Source of the DNA: Eutrophocola sp049446715
Lineage (GTDB): Bacteria; Pseudomonadota; Gammaproteobacteria; Pseudomonadales; Pseudohongiellaceae
DNA length: 40,535 nucleotides
Direction: 5' to 3'
NCBI GenBank assembly: GCA_049446715.1
Contig: JBMTQX010000022.1
Location: 1-40,535, forward strand
In this document: positions 8,389-16,057 of the stretch, piece after piece
Position numbering within the stretch: position 1 is the stretch's first letter
How the letters are laid out: every line of letters begins with the position of its first letter
Made by a program: the position numbers and the translations under genes
Notes under the pieces: model-generated
What the model saw: only the letters and a program-made list of their open reading frames with translations
Told to the model about the DNA's origin: nothing
The model's database searches: none

Positions 8389-9360
8389 ATGAAACTACAG
8401 CAACTGCGCTATGCCTGTGAAATCGTCAATCACCAGTTCAACATCAGCCGTGCCGCCCAGGCCCTGTATACCTCGCAGCCCGGTATCAGCAAACAGGTGC
8501 GGGCACTGGAAAATGAACTGGGCACCGACCTGTTTCAGCGTAATGGCAAACACCTGCTGGCCCTGACCCCGGCGGGGGAGAAGATTATCGCTGCAGCCCG
8601 TGATCTCCTGCTCCGAACAGAGGCCATCCAAGGCATTGCCCGGGAATTTACGGCACCTGATCTAGGTAGTCTCGGCATTGCTACCACGCACACGCAGTCG
8701 CGCTATATCCTGCCCGAGGTCATCAAGCGGTTTATCGGCCGTTATCCGGAAGTCAGTCTGCATATGCATCAGGGCTCGCCGATGCAGATATCCCAACTGG
8801 CTGCCGATGGCACGGCCGATTTCGCCATTGCCACCGAAGCCCTGGAACTGTTTTCAGACCTGGTCATGATGCCGTGTTTTCACTGGAACCGTGCCATTCT
8901 CGTGCCCCGGGATCATCCTTTGTGCCAGCTCAGCACACTGACCCTGGAGGCCGTGGCTGCGCACCCGATTGTCACCTATGTCTACGGGTTCACCGGGCGC
9001 TCCAAACTCGATGAAGCGTTCCAGCTTGCCGGCTTGGAGCCGAAAGTGGTGTTCACAGCGGTGGATGCAGATGTCATCAAGACCTATGTGCGGTTGGGGC
9101 TGGGGATCGGCATTCTGGCGAGTATGGCCGTGGAGGATCATGATGAGGATCTGGTGGCGCTGGATGCCAGTCACCTGTTTGCCTGGAGCACCACCAGCCT
9201 GGGTTTTCGTCGAGAAACCTATCTGCGCGGCTACATGTATGACTTCATTGAAATGTTCGCCCCTCACCTGACACGAAACCGCGTGGAAGCTGCCCTGCAA
9301 TGTCAGGAACGTGAGGCCGTGCAGGCCCTGTTTGCGGACGTGGAAATACCGGTCAAATAA
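8389..9360 (+). CDS. cysB: LysR-family transcriptional regulator CysB
   Basis: CysB activates sulfate-assimilation genes in response to N-acetylserine and sulfur starvation. The 323-residue protein has the N-terminal winged helix-turn-helix (MKLQQLRYACEIVNHQFNIS, then ALYTSQPGISKQVRALE), the linker and a substrate-binding domain with IATTHTQSRYILP and VTYVYGFTGRSKLDEAF, both typical of CysB and its paralogue Cbl. Its length matches E. coli CysB. It is divergent from the TauE permease and convergent with cysH, and Pseudomonas also has cysB close to cysH. Target regulation here is inferred from the family. Confidence 0.93.
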   Translation: MKLQQLRYACEIVNHQFNISRAAQALYTSQPGISKQVRALENELGTDLFQRNGKHLLALTPAGEKIIAAARDLLLRTEAIQGIAREFTAPDLGSLGIATTHTQSRYILPEVIKRFIGRYPEVSLHMHQGSPMQISQLAADGTADFAIATEALELFSDLVMMPCFHWNRAILVPRDHPLCQLSTLTLEAVAAHPIVTYVYGFTGRSKLDEAFQLAGLEPKVVFTAVDADVIKTYVRLGLGIGILASMAVEDHDEDLVALDASHLFAWSTTSLGFRRETYLRGYMYDFIEMFAPHLTRNRVEAALQCQEREAVQALFADVEIPVK

Positions 9361-9374
9361 ACCGATAAGGGGGT

Positions 9375-10127
9375 TCAGTCGTGATCGCTGGCGATGAGGT
9401 TGCCTTGGTGCAGGCCGCATTCCTTGGCGGTAGCTTCTTCCCACCACCAGCGTCCTTCACGTTCATGCTGTCCTGGTCTGACCGGTCGGGTGCACGGTTC
9501 ACAGCCAATACTGACAAAACCCCGTTCATGCAGTTCGTTGTAGGGAATATCGAACATTCGGATCGTGTCCCAGACATGCTGCGATGACCAGTTGGCCAAC
9601 GGATTGAATTTGACCAGGGGATTGTCTCCCGTTGTGAACGTCGGATCGCTTTCCAGCACCGGGACGGCATGGCGAGTGCTGGGGCTCTGGTCACGCCGTT
9701 GTCCGGTGATCCAGGCATCCAGCGTGGCGAGCTTGCGCTTGAGCGGGGCTATTTTGCGGATGCCACAGCATTCGTGGTGATCTGTCTCATAGAAGCTAAA
9801 CAGGCCCTTGGCTTTGACAAAGGCTTCGAGTGCGGCGGTATCCGGTGACAGGATATCGATGTCGAGTGCGTAATGCTGACGCACCCGGTCGAGGAAAAGG
9901 TAGGTTTCCGGGTGCAGGCGTCCGGTATCCAGAGTAAACACCTGTAGGGGTTTGCCCAGTTTCCTGGCAATCTTGGTCGCCATATCCACTAGCACCACGT
10001 CCTCGGCGCCACTGAAGGAAATGGCGATGTTGTCATAGGCCTGCAACGCCAGGGTTAGGATGTCGCGAGGGTCCTTGTCCGCATATTCTGCAGCAAGGGC
10101 AGGGAGCTGTTCAGTGGTTAATGGCAT
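9375..10127 (-). CDS. cysH: Adenylyl-sulfate (APS) reductase, iron-sulfur type CysH
   Basis: The enzyme reduces activated sulfate to sulfite in cysteine synthesis. The 250-residue protein has the nucleotide-binding ISFSGAEDVVLVDMA loop, and the ECGLH catalytic cysteine near the C-terminus. It also has the two cysteine pairs that bind a [4Fe-4S] cluster, HHECCGIRK and GCEPCTRPV. Those pairs are the mark of APS reductases rather than E. coli-type PAPS reductases, so APS is the likely substrate, as in Pseudomonas. The ATG at 10127 gives the usual MPLTTEQ-like start; another ATG lies five codons upstream. Neither has a clear Shine-Dalgarno. Confidence 0.92.
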   Translation of the reverse strand: MPLTTEQLPALAAEYADKDPRDILTLALQAYDNIAISFSGAEDVVLVDMATKIARKLGKPLQVFTLDTGRLHPETYLFLDRVRQHYALDIDILSPDTAALEAFVKAKGLFSFYETDHHECCGIRKIAPLKRKLATLDAWITGQRRDQSPSTRHAVPVLESDPTFTTGDNPLVKFNPLANWSSQHVWDTIRMFDIPYNELHERGFVSIGCEPCTRPVRPGQHEREGRWWWEEATAKECGLHQGNLIASDHD

Positions 10128-10555
10128 AGTGTTGCAACGCATCGATGGTGAATAGGTAACAGTCGTGATGAATCTTCTCCGCCTGGATTATGGCGCAGAA
10201 GCTGGCCATGGGTGGTAGAAAGCGCGACCTGGCGGGGTAAAACACGCCGCGCATTGTACCCTGAGGGGCACTGGCATGAAATCGTCAATTTAACAGCCAC
10301 TTAGTCTCGAAAGCTGACAACAGATTAATACGATGTTTCACATGAAAAAACCCGATTAAAACCAATGAGTTATAAAAGTGCGCATGCAGTGACACGCAAA
10401 ATATAGGGGTTTTTCGTCAACCTGCCACAAGATGTGGTATGCATGCGGCCAGTTGCATTGCACGGACATTGTGAAACAGGGAGAATAGCGCCTTTGCCAG
10501 TCACTCCAAGGGGGCTGGTGTTCATAGACTCGTCAATCGCTGAAAGGAACCTGTT
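10128..10555. other. Divergent intergenic region between cysH and thrH
   Basis: No gene is seen in these roughly 430 bases. The minus strand has a TACAAT box (10252-10257) that could serve cysH, without a well-placed -35. The half next to thrH has AT-rich stretches and a pair of complementary runs, AAAAAACCC at 10345-10353 and GGGGTTTTT near 10407-10415, about 50 bases apart. I see no clear repeat, RNA gene or operator. Confidence 0.5.
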
Positions 10556-11173
10556 TTGGAACTTGCCTGTCTGGACCTGGAAGGGGTCCTTATTCCCGAG
10601 ATCTGGATCAATTTTGCCGAAAAAACCGGTATTGACGAGTTGCGTGCGACCACGCGCGACATCCCGGACTACGATCAGCTCATGCAGCAGCGGCTGCGCC
10701 TACTCGAACAGCACAAGCTCGGTTTCAACGAGATTCAGGAAGTCATCGGCACTATGAGCCCTCTGGTAGGGGCCGTGGAATTCATCGACTGGCTGCGTGA
10801 GCGTTTCCAGGTCGTCATACTGTCAGACACTTTTTATGAGTTTGCCCTGCCATTAATGCGCCAGCTGGGTTTTCCGACTCTGTTGTGTCATCGCCTGGAA
10901 ATTGCCGAAGATGGCCGGGTGGTCGATTACAAGATTCGCCAGAAGGATCCGAAGCGTCAATCAGTAAAAGCCTTTCACAGCCTCAATTACCGGGTGATTG
11001 CTGCAGGCGACTCCTACAATGACACCACCATGTTGGCCGAAGCCGACCAGGGTATCCTGTTCATGGCACCCGATAACGTGGTGGCGGAATTTCCGCAATT
11101 TCCGGCCGTTTTCACCTACGCCGATCTGCAGCAGGAGTTTCTCAAGGCCAGCAATCGTTCACTGGCGCCCTGA
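10556..11173 (+). CDS. thrH: ThrH, phosphoserine phosphatase / homoserine phosphotransferase
   Basis: ThrH is a HAD-superfamily enzyme described in Pseudomonas that dephosphorylates phosphoserine and can transfer phosphate to homoserine. The 205-residue protein shows the HAD motifs in order: LACLDLEGVLIPE at the N-terminus (nucleophilic Asp), VVILSDTFYEF (motif II), the lysine region YKIRQKDPKRQ, and VIAAGDSYNDTTML (motif III). The start is TTG, chosen because AAAGGA lies eight bases ahead and the protein begins exactly at the conserved MELACLDLEG. It is convergent with the Nudix gene, whose stop lies within its last 15 bases. Confidence 0.93.
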   Translation: MELACLDLEGVLIPEIWINFAEKTGIDELRATTRDIPDYDQLMQQRLRLLEQHKLGFNEIQEVIGTMSPLVGAVEFIDWLRERFQVVILSDTFYEFALPLMRQLGFPTLLCHRLEIAEDGRVVDYKIRQKDPKRQSVKAFHSLNYRVIAAGDSYNDTTMLAEADQGILFMAPDNVVAEFPQFPAVFTYADLQQEFLKASNRSLAP

Positions 11174-11749
11174 GGACACTGTTAGCAGGTGCGCCAGTTC
11201 CCGCAACATCCGGGCTGTCGCTCCCCAGATATAGTAATCACCGAATTGCAGGGTCCAGAATTCGCGGCGTTGACCATCACGCTCAAGAAAGTCCCGGCCA
11301 TATGCACCGAGATTAGCCGCCAACGAGAGTGGCAGAGAAAAGATTTCTTCAACCTCATCGGGATTGGCCACCAGTTCGGGGGCTGAATCGGTAATGGCCA
11401 GGACCGGGGCGACCGCAAAGCCGGAGGGCAGCACGGTGACATCGAGGATGCCCAGGACTTCCACGTTATCCCTGACCAAGGCAATCTCTTCATACGCTTC
11501 GCGCAGGGCGGTATGCACCGGATCGGGATCGCGGGGGTCAATACTGCCGCCGGGAAAGCTGATCTGCCCAGCATGGGTTGGCAGGTGTTCCGTGCGGCGG
11601 GTCAGGATGATGTGGGGTTCCCTCGCCCCGGGATAAACCAGCATGAGCACGGCTGCCAGGCGATGGCCGTCTCGGTAGTCTTGCAGGGCATGGCTGGTGT
11701 CCAGGTCCTGGCCCAGCTGGCGCAATTGCGACATTGTCCACCCGGCCAT
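11159..11749 (-). CDS. Nudix hydrolase, CoA pyrophosphatase type (NudL-like)
   Basis: The protein (196 residues from the chosen start) carries the Nudix box as GGSIDPRDPDPVHTALREAYEE. It is preceded by the segment LTRRTEHLPTHAGQISFPGG, which marks the coenzyme A diphosphatase subgroup (NudL/YeaB). Such enzymes cleave CoA and acyl-CoA to phosphopantetheine and 3',5'-ADP. The ATG at 11749 has GAGGGA seven bases ahead. A TTG at 11764 overlapping the pabB stop is possible but less likely. It is co-directional with and immediately downstream of pabB, so the two are probably co-transcribed. Confidence 0.86.
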   Translation of the reverse strand: MAGWTMSQLRQLGQDLDTSHALQDYRDGHRLAAVLMLVYPGAREPHIILTRRTEHLPTHAGQISFPGGSIDPRDPDPVHTALREAYEEIALVRDNVEVLGILDVTVLPSGFAVAPVLAITDSAPELVANPDEVEEIFSLPLSLAANLGAYGRDFLERDGQRREFWTLQFGDYYIWGATARMLRELAHLLTVSSGRQ

Positions 11750-11760
11750 TGTTGTATCCC

Positions 11761-13143
11761 TCAAAGCCCGGCCCGCAGGGCGTTCATGAACAGGGAAATT
11801 TTGTCTAGGGATTCCTGAAACTCCTGTTCACCCACCGAATCGGCCACCACACCGCCACCGCCCCAGCAGTGAATCCGGTTGCCATCTTGGACCAGTGTCC
11901 GGATACAGATGTTGCTGTCCATGTTGCCGCCAAAGTCTATCCAGGCAAAGGCGCCGCAATAGACCGAGCGCATGACGGTTTCCAGTTCACCGATGATTTC
12001 CATGGCGCGCTTTTTCGGCGTACCGGTGATGGAGCCACCGGGAAAACCGGCTTCCAGGAGGCGAAACACGTCACTGGCCTGCTCAAGCTCACCGGTAATG
12101 GTGCTGACCAGGTGATGCACGTTGGTAAAGCTCTGGGTTTCAAATAGTTCCGGCACGGCAATACTGCCGGTGTGGCAAACCCGACCCAGATCGTTGCGCA
12201 AGAGATCGACAATCATAAGGTTTTCCGCCCGGTCTTTCAGGCTCGTTTCCAGGTCCACCTGGTTTTCCCTGTCGATGGCCGGGTCGGCATGCCGGGGGCG
12301 TGTGCCCTTTATCGGCTGGGTCATGACCTGGCGCTCCCGCACCTGGATGAAACGTTCAGGTGAAAAGGACAGCACACTGCGCTCACCGTCTTCCATGAAG
12401 GCGGCAAAAGGTGCCTTGGCAATGGTTTGCAGACGGGTAAAGGCCGAGTAGGGGTCACCCTCGCACGGCGCACTGAAACGCTGTGTCAGGTTCACCTGGT
12501 AGCAGTCACCTGCCAGGATGTAATCAATGACCCGTTGATAGGCATCCTGGTATTCCTCCCGGGTGAAGTTGGAGGTGAAGTCGCCATTGAGCTGGAAGTG
12601 ACCGGAGGTTTTGCCACTGCCCTGGGCCAGAGCAGCCTGTATGGCATCCTGCGTCTCCTGCGGACAGTGGTCACGGATAACCAGGCTGGTCTGCTGCTTT
12701 AGGTGGTCAATGACAATGACCCAGGAATACAGGCCTACCAGCATATCCGGCAGATCGATATCGCGCTGTTTGCTGCTGTTGATGCGATGCCAGGGATGCA
12801 GCAGTTCATACCCCAGGTAGCCAATGGCACCGCCCGTGAAAGGCAGGTCTGCCGTGGCGAAAGACCGGGCTTCCAGGCAAAAGGTGTTGGCCAGTATTTC
12901 CAGGGGATTGCCCGTCACCAATGTGCTGCTGCCATTGGCGCTGAGCTGTGTTTGCTCTCCCTCTGCCCGCAACACCGTGTCCGGCGCCGCGGCAATGAAT
13001 TCGAAACGGCTATCCTTGCGCTGCCTGTCATTGCCGCTGGCCAGTAAAACGGGCAAGGGCAGATGCCGTACTTTCTTGAATAACGGATATGGGGTGGCCT
13101 CGTAGTCCAGCGGGATGACAGTAAAGGGCCTGTCAGGTTTCAT
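11761..13143 (-). CDS. pabB: Aminodeoxychorismate synthase component I PabB
   Basis: PabB, with the glutaminase PabA, turns chorismate into 4-amino-4-deoxychorismate for p-aminobenzoate and folate. The 460-residue protein has the anthranilate synthase component I N-terminal domain followed by the chorismate-binding domain. The latter contains QPIKGTRPR (the lysine typical of PabB), the DRAENLMIVDLLRNDLGR helix, GGSITGTPKKRAMEII and YCGAFAWIDFGGNMDSNICI. The ATG at 13143 (MKPDRPFTVIPLDY) is preferred over a TTG nine codons earlier. pabC lies 16 kb away in the fatty-acid cluster, and no pabA is present in the window. Confidence 0.94.
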   Translation of the reverse strand: MKPDRPFTVIPLDYEATPYPLFKKVRHLPLPVLLASGNDRQRKDSRFEFIAAAPDTVLRAEGEQTQLSANGSSTLVTGNPLEILANTFCLEARSFATADLPFTGGAIGYLGYELLHPWHRINSSKQRDIDLPDMLVGLYSWVIVIDHLKQQTSLVIRDHCPQETQDAIQAALAQGSGKTSGHFQLNGDFTSNFTREEYQDAYQRVIDYILAGDCYQVNLTQRFSAPCEGDPYSAFTRLQTIAKAPFAAFMEDGERSVLSFSPERFIQVRERQVMTQPIKGTRPRHADPAIDRENQVDLETSLKDRAENLMIVDLLRNDLGRVCHTGSIAVPELFETQSFTNVHHLVSTITGELEQASDVFRLLEAGFPGGSITGTPKKRAMEIIGELETVMRSVYCGAFAWIDFGGNMDSNICIRTLVQDGNRIHCWGGGGVVADSVGEQEFQESLDKISLFMNALRAGL

Positions 13144-13178
13144 GGCGGATTCTGCAGTCAATGGGCGCAAGCCGGTCT

Positions 13179-13517
13179 TCAGGGACAGTTGGTGGGTCTG
13201 GGCAGTCCGGCTATTTTACTGGCAATCAGCGCCGGGTACTCGGGAAATAATGCCATCAGATACATACTGCTGCCTTTTTCCTGTCCATAGGCCAGTTTCA
13301 TTTGCTTGACCAGGATACGCATCATCGGCGACAAGCCATGCTCTGCATAAAACCCGCGCAGCAGATTGATCACTTCCCAGTGGGCGGGCGTCAATTGGAG
13401 GGCTTCTCGGGCCGCCAGTGCCGAAGCTACTTCAGGAGACCAGTCGGCCAGGTCGACCAGATAGCCTTCCTTGTCTAGGGCGATTTCCGTGCCGGCAATG
13501 GTCAGTGCAGCAGCCAT
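13179..13517 (-). CDS. tusE: Sulfur-relay protein TusE (DsrC family)
   Basis: TusE takes persulfide sulfur from the TusBCD complex and hands it to MnmA for 2-thiouridine synthesis at tRNA position 34. The 112-residue protein shows the DsrC-family core (KEGYLVDLADWSPEVA, then LTPAHWEVINLLRGFY) and ends GLPRPTNCP. The penultimate Cys111 corresponds to the active-site cysteine. It is the last gene of tusD-C-B-E, 11 bases after tusB. Only the C-terminal cysteine is seen, as expected for a TusE rather than a dissimilatory DsrC with two. Confidence 0.92.
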   Translation of the reverse strand: MAAALTIAGTEIALDKEGYLVDLADWSPEVASALAAREALQLTPAHWEVINLLRGFYAEHGLSPMMRILVKQMKLAYGQEKGSSMYLMALFPEYPALIASKIAGLPRPTNCP

Positions 13518-13528
13518 ATCGTTACCAT

Positions 13529-13825
13529 TCAGCCCCAGCTGATCACTTTGTCATGACGGGTGCAGAGTGCGACGAACTCCTCCCAGGACGCTGGCTGCAC
13601 GGTAGCAGCAATTTGTCCTCTGATGCCCCTTGCTGCCAGTTCGTCGGCAAGGGCCAGGCAGGTGACACCATCGGGCAGCTGCTGCCAGTGCTCGGCAGCC
13701 GAACAACCCGTCATGGCGGCATATACCCCGTCCTCGATCAGCAGCACCGTGTCATTTTCTGCCAATGCATTCAGGCAGTGGGATACGCAATCGCTTGTCT
13801 GTTTGTTGATGGTGTGCAGAGTCAT
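13529..13825 (-). CDS. tusB: Sulfur-relay protein TusB (DsrH family)
   Basis: TusB is a structural subunit of the TusBCD complex that relays sulfur in tRNA 2-thiolation. The 98-residue protein begins MTLHTINKQTSDCVSHCL and has the DsrH-like core VLLIEDGVYAA, with an ending (HDKVISWG) typical of the family. Its start overlaps the tusC stop (TGATG), indicating coupled translation. Identification rests on this motif and on its place between tusC and tusE. Confidence 0.9.
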   Translation of the reverse strand: MTLHTINKQTSDCVSHCLNALAENDTVLLIEDGVYAAMTGCSAAEHWQQLPDGVTCLALADELAARGIRGQIAATVQPASWEEFVALCTRHDKVISWG

Positions 13826-14190
13826 CAGAACACCATGACCTGGTCGGCTTGAGCCATCAGCTGTTGCAGCTGCTTATCCTCAAGCGGCTGGGCAAAGTAG
13901 GGCAGGGATGCTGAAGATATCCCAAAGCGATCGGCCGACGGGGTATGCACATAGAGAGCTTCCACGTCATAGATTTCCAGAGCGGACAATAGGGCCAGAT
14001 GATTCTTCTGGCCACCAGCGCTGGTGTCCTGGTTGCCGGCGAGCTGCAACACGGCCGCATCCAGCAGGACACAATTCACCTTGAGCTCAAAAGCGGCAGC
14101 TGTGAGAGCCAGGTCGATAGCCGCACGAGCCTGCTGATCACCATAGGGGGTAGTGCGCATCAGAATCAGAAGAGAGGTTGGGGCAGTCAT
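13825..14190 (-). CDS. tusC: Sulfur-relay protein TusC (DsrF family)
   Basis: TusC is the second subunit of the TusBCD complex. From the ATG at 14190 the product is 121 residues (MTAPTSLLILMRTTPYGDQQARAAIDLAL), the usual size and start for the DsrF family. The same frame stays open for 67 further codons upstream, but these lie over tusD and read like out-of-frame sequence. The ten-base gap after tusD and the overlap with tusB place it inside one operon. Confidence 0.91.
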   Translation of the reverse strand: MTAPTSLLILMRTTPYGDQQARAAIDLALTAAAFELKVNCVLLDAAVLQLAGNQDTSAGGQKNHLALLSALEIYDVEALYVHTPSADRFGISSASLPYFAQPLEDKQLQQLMAQADQVMVF

Positions 14191-14200
14191 GGTCTTGTGA

Positions 14201-14593
14201 TCAACGCACAAAATTGACGACACGATCGGAGTGTTGGAAGGCATCCACCAGCTGACCCAGGCCGCTAATCGAGAAGCCTGGGCGCAGACTGGCTGCGGTC
14301 TTCTCATATCGGTCTGCTTCGGCCTGGTCCAGAATCCCGCGTTTGAGTGCAGAGGCGGCACACACGACAGCATCGATGTTGTGATTTTCAATCAATTGCT
14401 GCCATCTGGCCGGGATATCGACCTCATCCTGGGGCGGCACACTCAACAGGGCGCCATTGCTAACCCCGTCCTGGTAAAAAAACAACCGGTATATGTCATG
14501 GCCGGCAGCGACGACGGTTTCCGCGAAGCGCAATGCGCTCAACGCTGAAGCCGAGTTCCAGGGCGCACCTTGGACAACAATGGAAAACTTCAT
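14201..14593 (-). CDS. tusD: Sulfurtransferase TusD (DsrE family)
   Basis: TusD carries the persulfide-bearing cysteine of TusBCD, which accepts sulfur from TusA and passes it to TusE. The 130-residue protein starts MKFSIVVQGAPW, has AGHDIYRLFFYQDGVSNG near residue 30-47, and places Cys78 in AVVCAASALKRGI, the same number as the E. coli active-site cysteine. It heads tusDCBE. Its start codon lies only 11 bases after a strong terminator hairpin (14605-14633), and no strong Shine-Dalgarno is visible. Confidence 0.93.
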   Translation of the reverse strand: MKFSIVVQGAPWNSASALSALRFAETVVAAGHDIYRLFFYQDGVSNGALLSVPPQDEVDIPARWQQLIENHNIDAVVCAASALKRGILDQAEADRYEKTAASLRPGFSISGLGQLVDAFQHSDRVVNFVR

Positions 14594-14604
14594 GACTCAA
14601 ATAA

Positions 14605-14633
14605 AAAAGCCCTGCATAGGCTGCAGGGCTTTT
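14605..14633 (-). terminator. Intrinsic terminator between yccA and tusD, abutting tusD
   Basis: A perfect 12-bp stem (AAAAGCCCTGCA / TGCAGGGCTTTT, loop of five) is followed on the minus strand by a T-run. It would end yccA transcripts, yet it sits immediately ahead of tusD. The symmetry makes it work in either direction. Confidence 0.85.
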
Positions 14634-14679
14634 CGTGTAATCATCTTGTTAAAACTGCTTACACGCCGTTGGTAACGGC
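14634..14679 (-). promoter_or_regulatory. Two small hairpins in the yccA-tusD spacer
   Basis: GCCGTT/AACGGC (14665-14679, three-base loop) and CGTGTAA/TTACACG (14634-14640 with 14659-14665) share one base and precede the terminator hairpin. With it they fill the whole 89-base spacer. They could form an attenuator-like leader, but no alternative pairing with the terminator is obvious. Confidence 0.35.
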
Positions 14680-14682
14680 TCG

Positions 14683-15378
14683 TCAGTCACGACTGCCTGA
14701 CAATACCGCCAGGAGGTGCAGCAGATGGATGAACAGGTTGTAGATATCCAGGTACAGGCTGACTGTCGCACGAATATAGTTGGTTTCCCCGCCATGGATA
14801 ATCCGGCTGGTATCAAACAGGATCAGGCCGGAAAAAATCATGACTGCGGCGGCAGAGATTGCCAGGGACAGCGCCGGAATGGCCAGGAAGATATTCGCCA
14901 GCATGGCGACAATCATGACAATGAGGCCGGTCATGAGGAAGCCGCGCATGAAGGAGAAGTCCTTGCGGGTGGTGAGTACATAGCCTGAAAGCGTCAGGAA
15001 TATCAGACCAGTGCCCCCTAGTGCCTGCATGACAATCTGCGGACCGTTATCAATGGCGGTCAGATAGAAATTCAGCATGGGGCCAAGAATGAAACCCATG
15101 AGGCCGGTAAAGGCGAAAACAGCGACGATGCCCATGGATGTATTGGCGGCGGCATTCACCCAGAACAGCAGGCCAAAGCTGGCAAACATCAAAATGATGT
15201 GCATCATTGGCGGCAACACCACATACATACCGGCAGTGGCCGTTACTGCACTGAACAACAAGGTCATGGACAGTAGCATGTAGGTATTCTTCAACACCTT
15301 GTTGGTTGCCAAAACCGCTTCCTGACTGCGAGAGCCTACTGCGTACTGACCGTCTGTCCTGAAACCATAATCACTCAT
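14683..15378 (-). CDS. yccA: Bax inhibitor-1/YccA family membrane protein
   Basis: YccA-type proteins are inner-membrane proteins; E. coli YccA binds and modulates the FtsH protease. The 231-residue protein has about seven hydrophobic segments after a soluble N-terminus (MSDYGFRTDGQYAVGSRSQE). It shows the family's TLSGYVLTTRKDFSFM and the C-terminal FDTSRIIHGGETNYIRATVSLYLDIYNLFIHLL. A GGAGAG Shine-Dalgarno precedes the ATG. Its place between tus genes and tRNA-Ser(UGA) matches the E. coli tusE-yccA-serT neighbourhood. Confidence 0.93.
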   Translation of the reverse strand: MSDYGFRTDGQYAVGSRSQEAVLATNKVLKNTYMLLSMTLLFSAVTATAGMYVVLPPMMHIILMFASFGLLFWVNAAANTSMGIVAVFAFTGLMGFILGPMLNFYLTAIDNGPQIVMQALGGTGLIFLTLSGYVLTTRKDFSFMRGFLMTGLIVMIVAMLANIFLAIPALSLAISAAAVMIFSGLILFDTSRIIHGGETNYIRATVSLYLDIYNLFIHLLHLLAVLSGSRD

Positions 15379-15587
15379 TGTTACTCTCCGTTGGTTAACT
15401 GTTAATGCTGTCAGTGAAACCTGTCATGACGTGGCCTAAAATGGGTTTCATTGACAAATGGCCACCTCGAATCATGCTTTACTACACACAAATATGGGGA
15501 TAATTCCCGCAAAATCAACGCTTTCATCATACTTAGACCGCCCTTAAAAGCAAGAAATTTCAGGCTGTACAAGACTTTGCATGGCGG

Positions 15588-15615
15588 TTGACTGCCTCGC
15601 GGATTCGGGTAAGAT
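15588..15615 (+). promoter_or_regulatory. Promoter of tRNA-Ser(UGA)
   Basis: TTGACT (15588-15593), a 16-base spacer and TAAGAT (15610-15615) sit 14-41 bases before the tRNA. The G+C-rich discriminator after the -10 is typical of stable-RNA promoters under stringent control. Confidence 0.75.
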
Positions 15616-15628
15616 GCACCCCTTTCAA

Positions 15629-15719
15629 GGAGGGGTGGCAGAGCGGTTGAATGCACCGGTCTTGAAAACCGGCATAGGTTAATAGCCTATCGAGAGTTCG
15701 AATCTCTCCCCCTCCGCCA
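15629..15719 (+). tRNA. serT: tRNA-Ser, anticodon UGA
   Basis: The 91-base cloverleaf has acceptor GGAGGGG (15629-15635) paired with CCCCTCC (15709-15715), discriminator G and an encoded CCA at 15717-15719. The anticodon loop contains TGA within CTTGAAA, flanked by CCGGT/ACCGG. A long variable arm (around TAGGTTAATAGCCTA) marks it as class II, and the T arm is GAGAG-TTCGAAT-CTCTC. It decodes UCA and related serine codons. The position beside yccA matches E. coli serT. Confidence 0.97.
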
Positions 15720-15729
15720 GAAAACAAAA

Positions 15730-15757
15730 AACCCGGTCAACGACCGGGTTTTTTGTT
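15730..15757 (+). terminator. Intrinsic terminator of tRNA-Ser
   Basis: The stem ACCCGGTC/GACCGGGT with a three-base loop is followed by a T-run. It begins about 12 bases after the tRNA CCA end. Confidence 0.88.
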
Positions 15758-15765
15758 TTTGGCTC

Positions 15766-16015
15766 CCGGGAGATCCGATGTGAACTCCAGGTTCAACGAG
15801 TAGTTGCCCACAGAATAGCTATGAATCACGGCCGCTTTGTAGACCCTCCGCTGGGGGGGGCAGCAGGTATATGAATCTCTGCCCATCCCCCTACAAATCT
15901 TCACTAATCGAGATGCGCTCCCTGATCGCTTTAATTTACGGCTCCGGAAAATACCTGTCCCGAAATCTCTATCCTATGCCGCTATGCCAAACTTGTTCGA
16001 CGCGGGCATTGGCCA
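15766..16015. other. Intergenic region with a G-run hairpin
   Basis: No gene is seen. The main structure is a strong G+C hairpin at 15853-15891: eight G plus CAG pairs with CTGCCC, then, after a two-base bulge, CCCCC, around a 15-base loop. It lacks a following T-run, so it is not a standard terminator. Confidence 0.45.
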
Positions 16016-16018
16016 TAA

Positions 16019-16040
16019 AAAAGGCGCCCGAAAGCGCCTT
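16019..16040 (-). terminator. Intrinsic terminator of prc
   Basis: On the minus strand, AAGGCGC and GCGCCTT enclose a six-base loop and lead into a T-run, 17 bases after the prc stop codon. Confidence 0.85.
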
Positions 16041-16057
16041 TGTACCAGGATAAATGG

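Noticed and set aside
15411..15656. 81-codon minus-strand frame over the tRNA-Ser promoter.
   Set aside because: It overlaps the tRNA gene and its promoter and shows no coding character.
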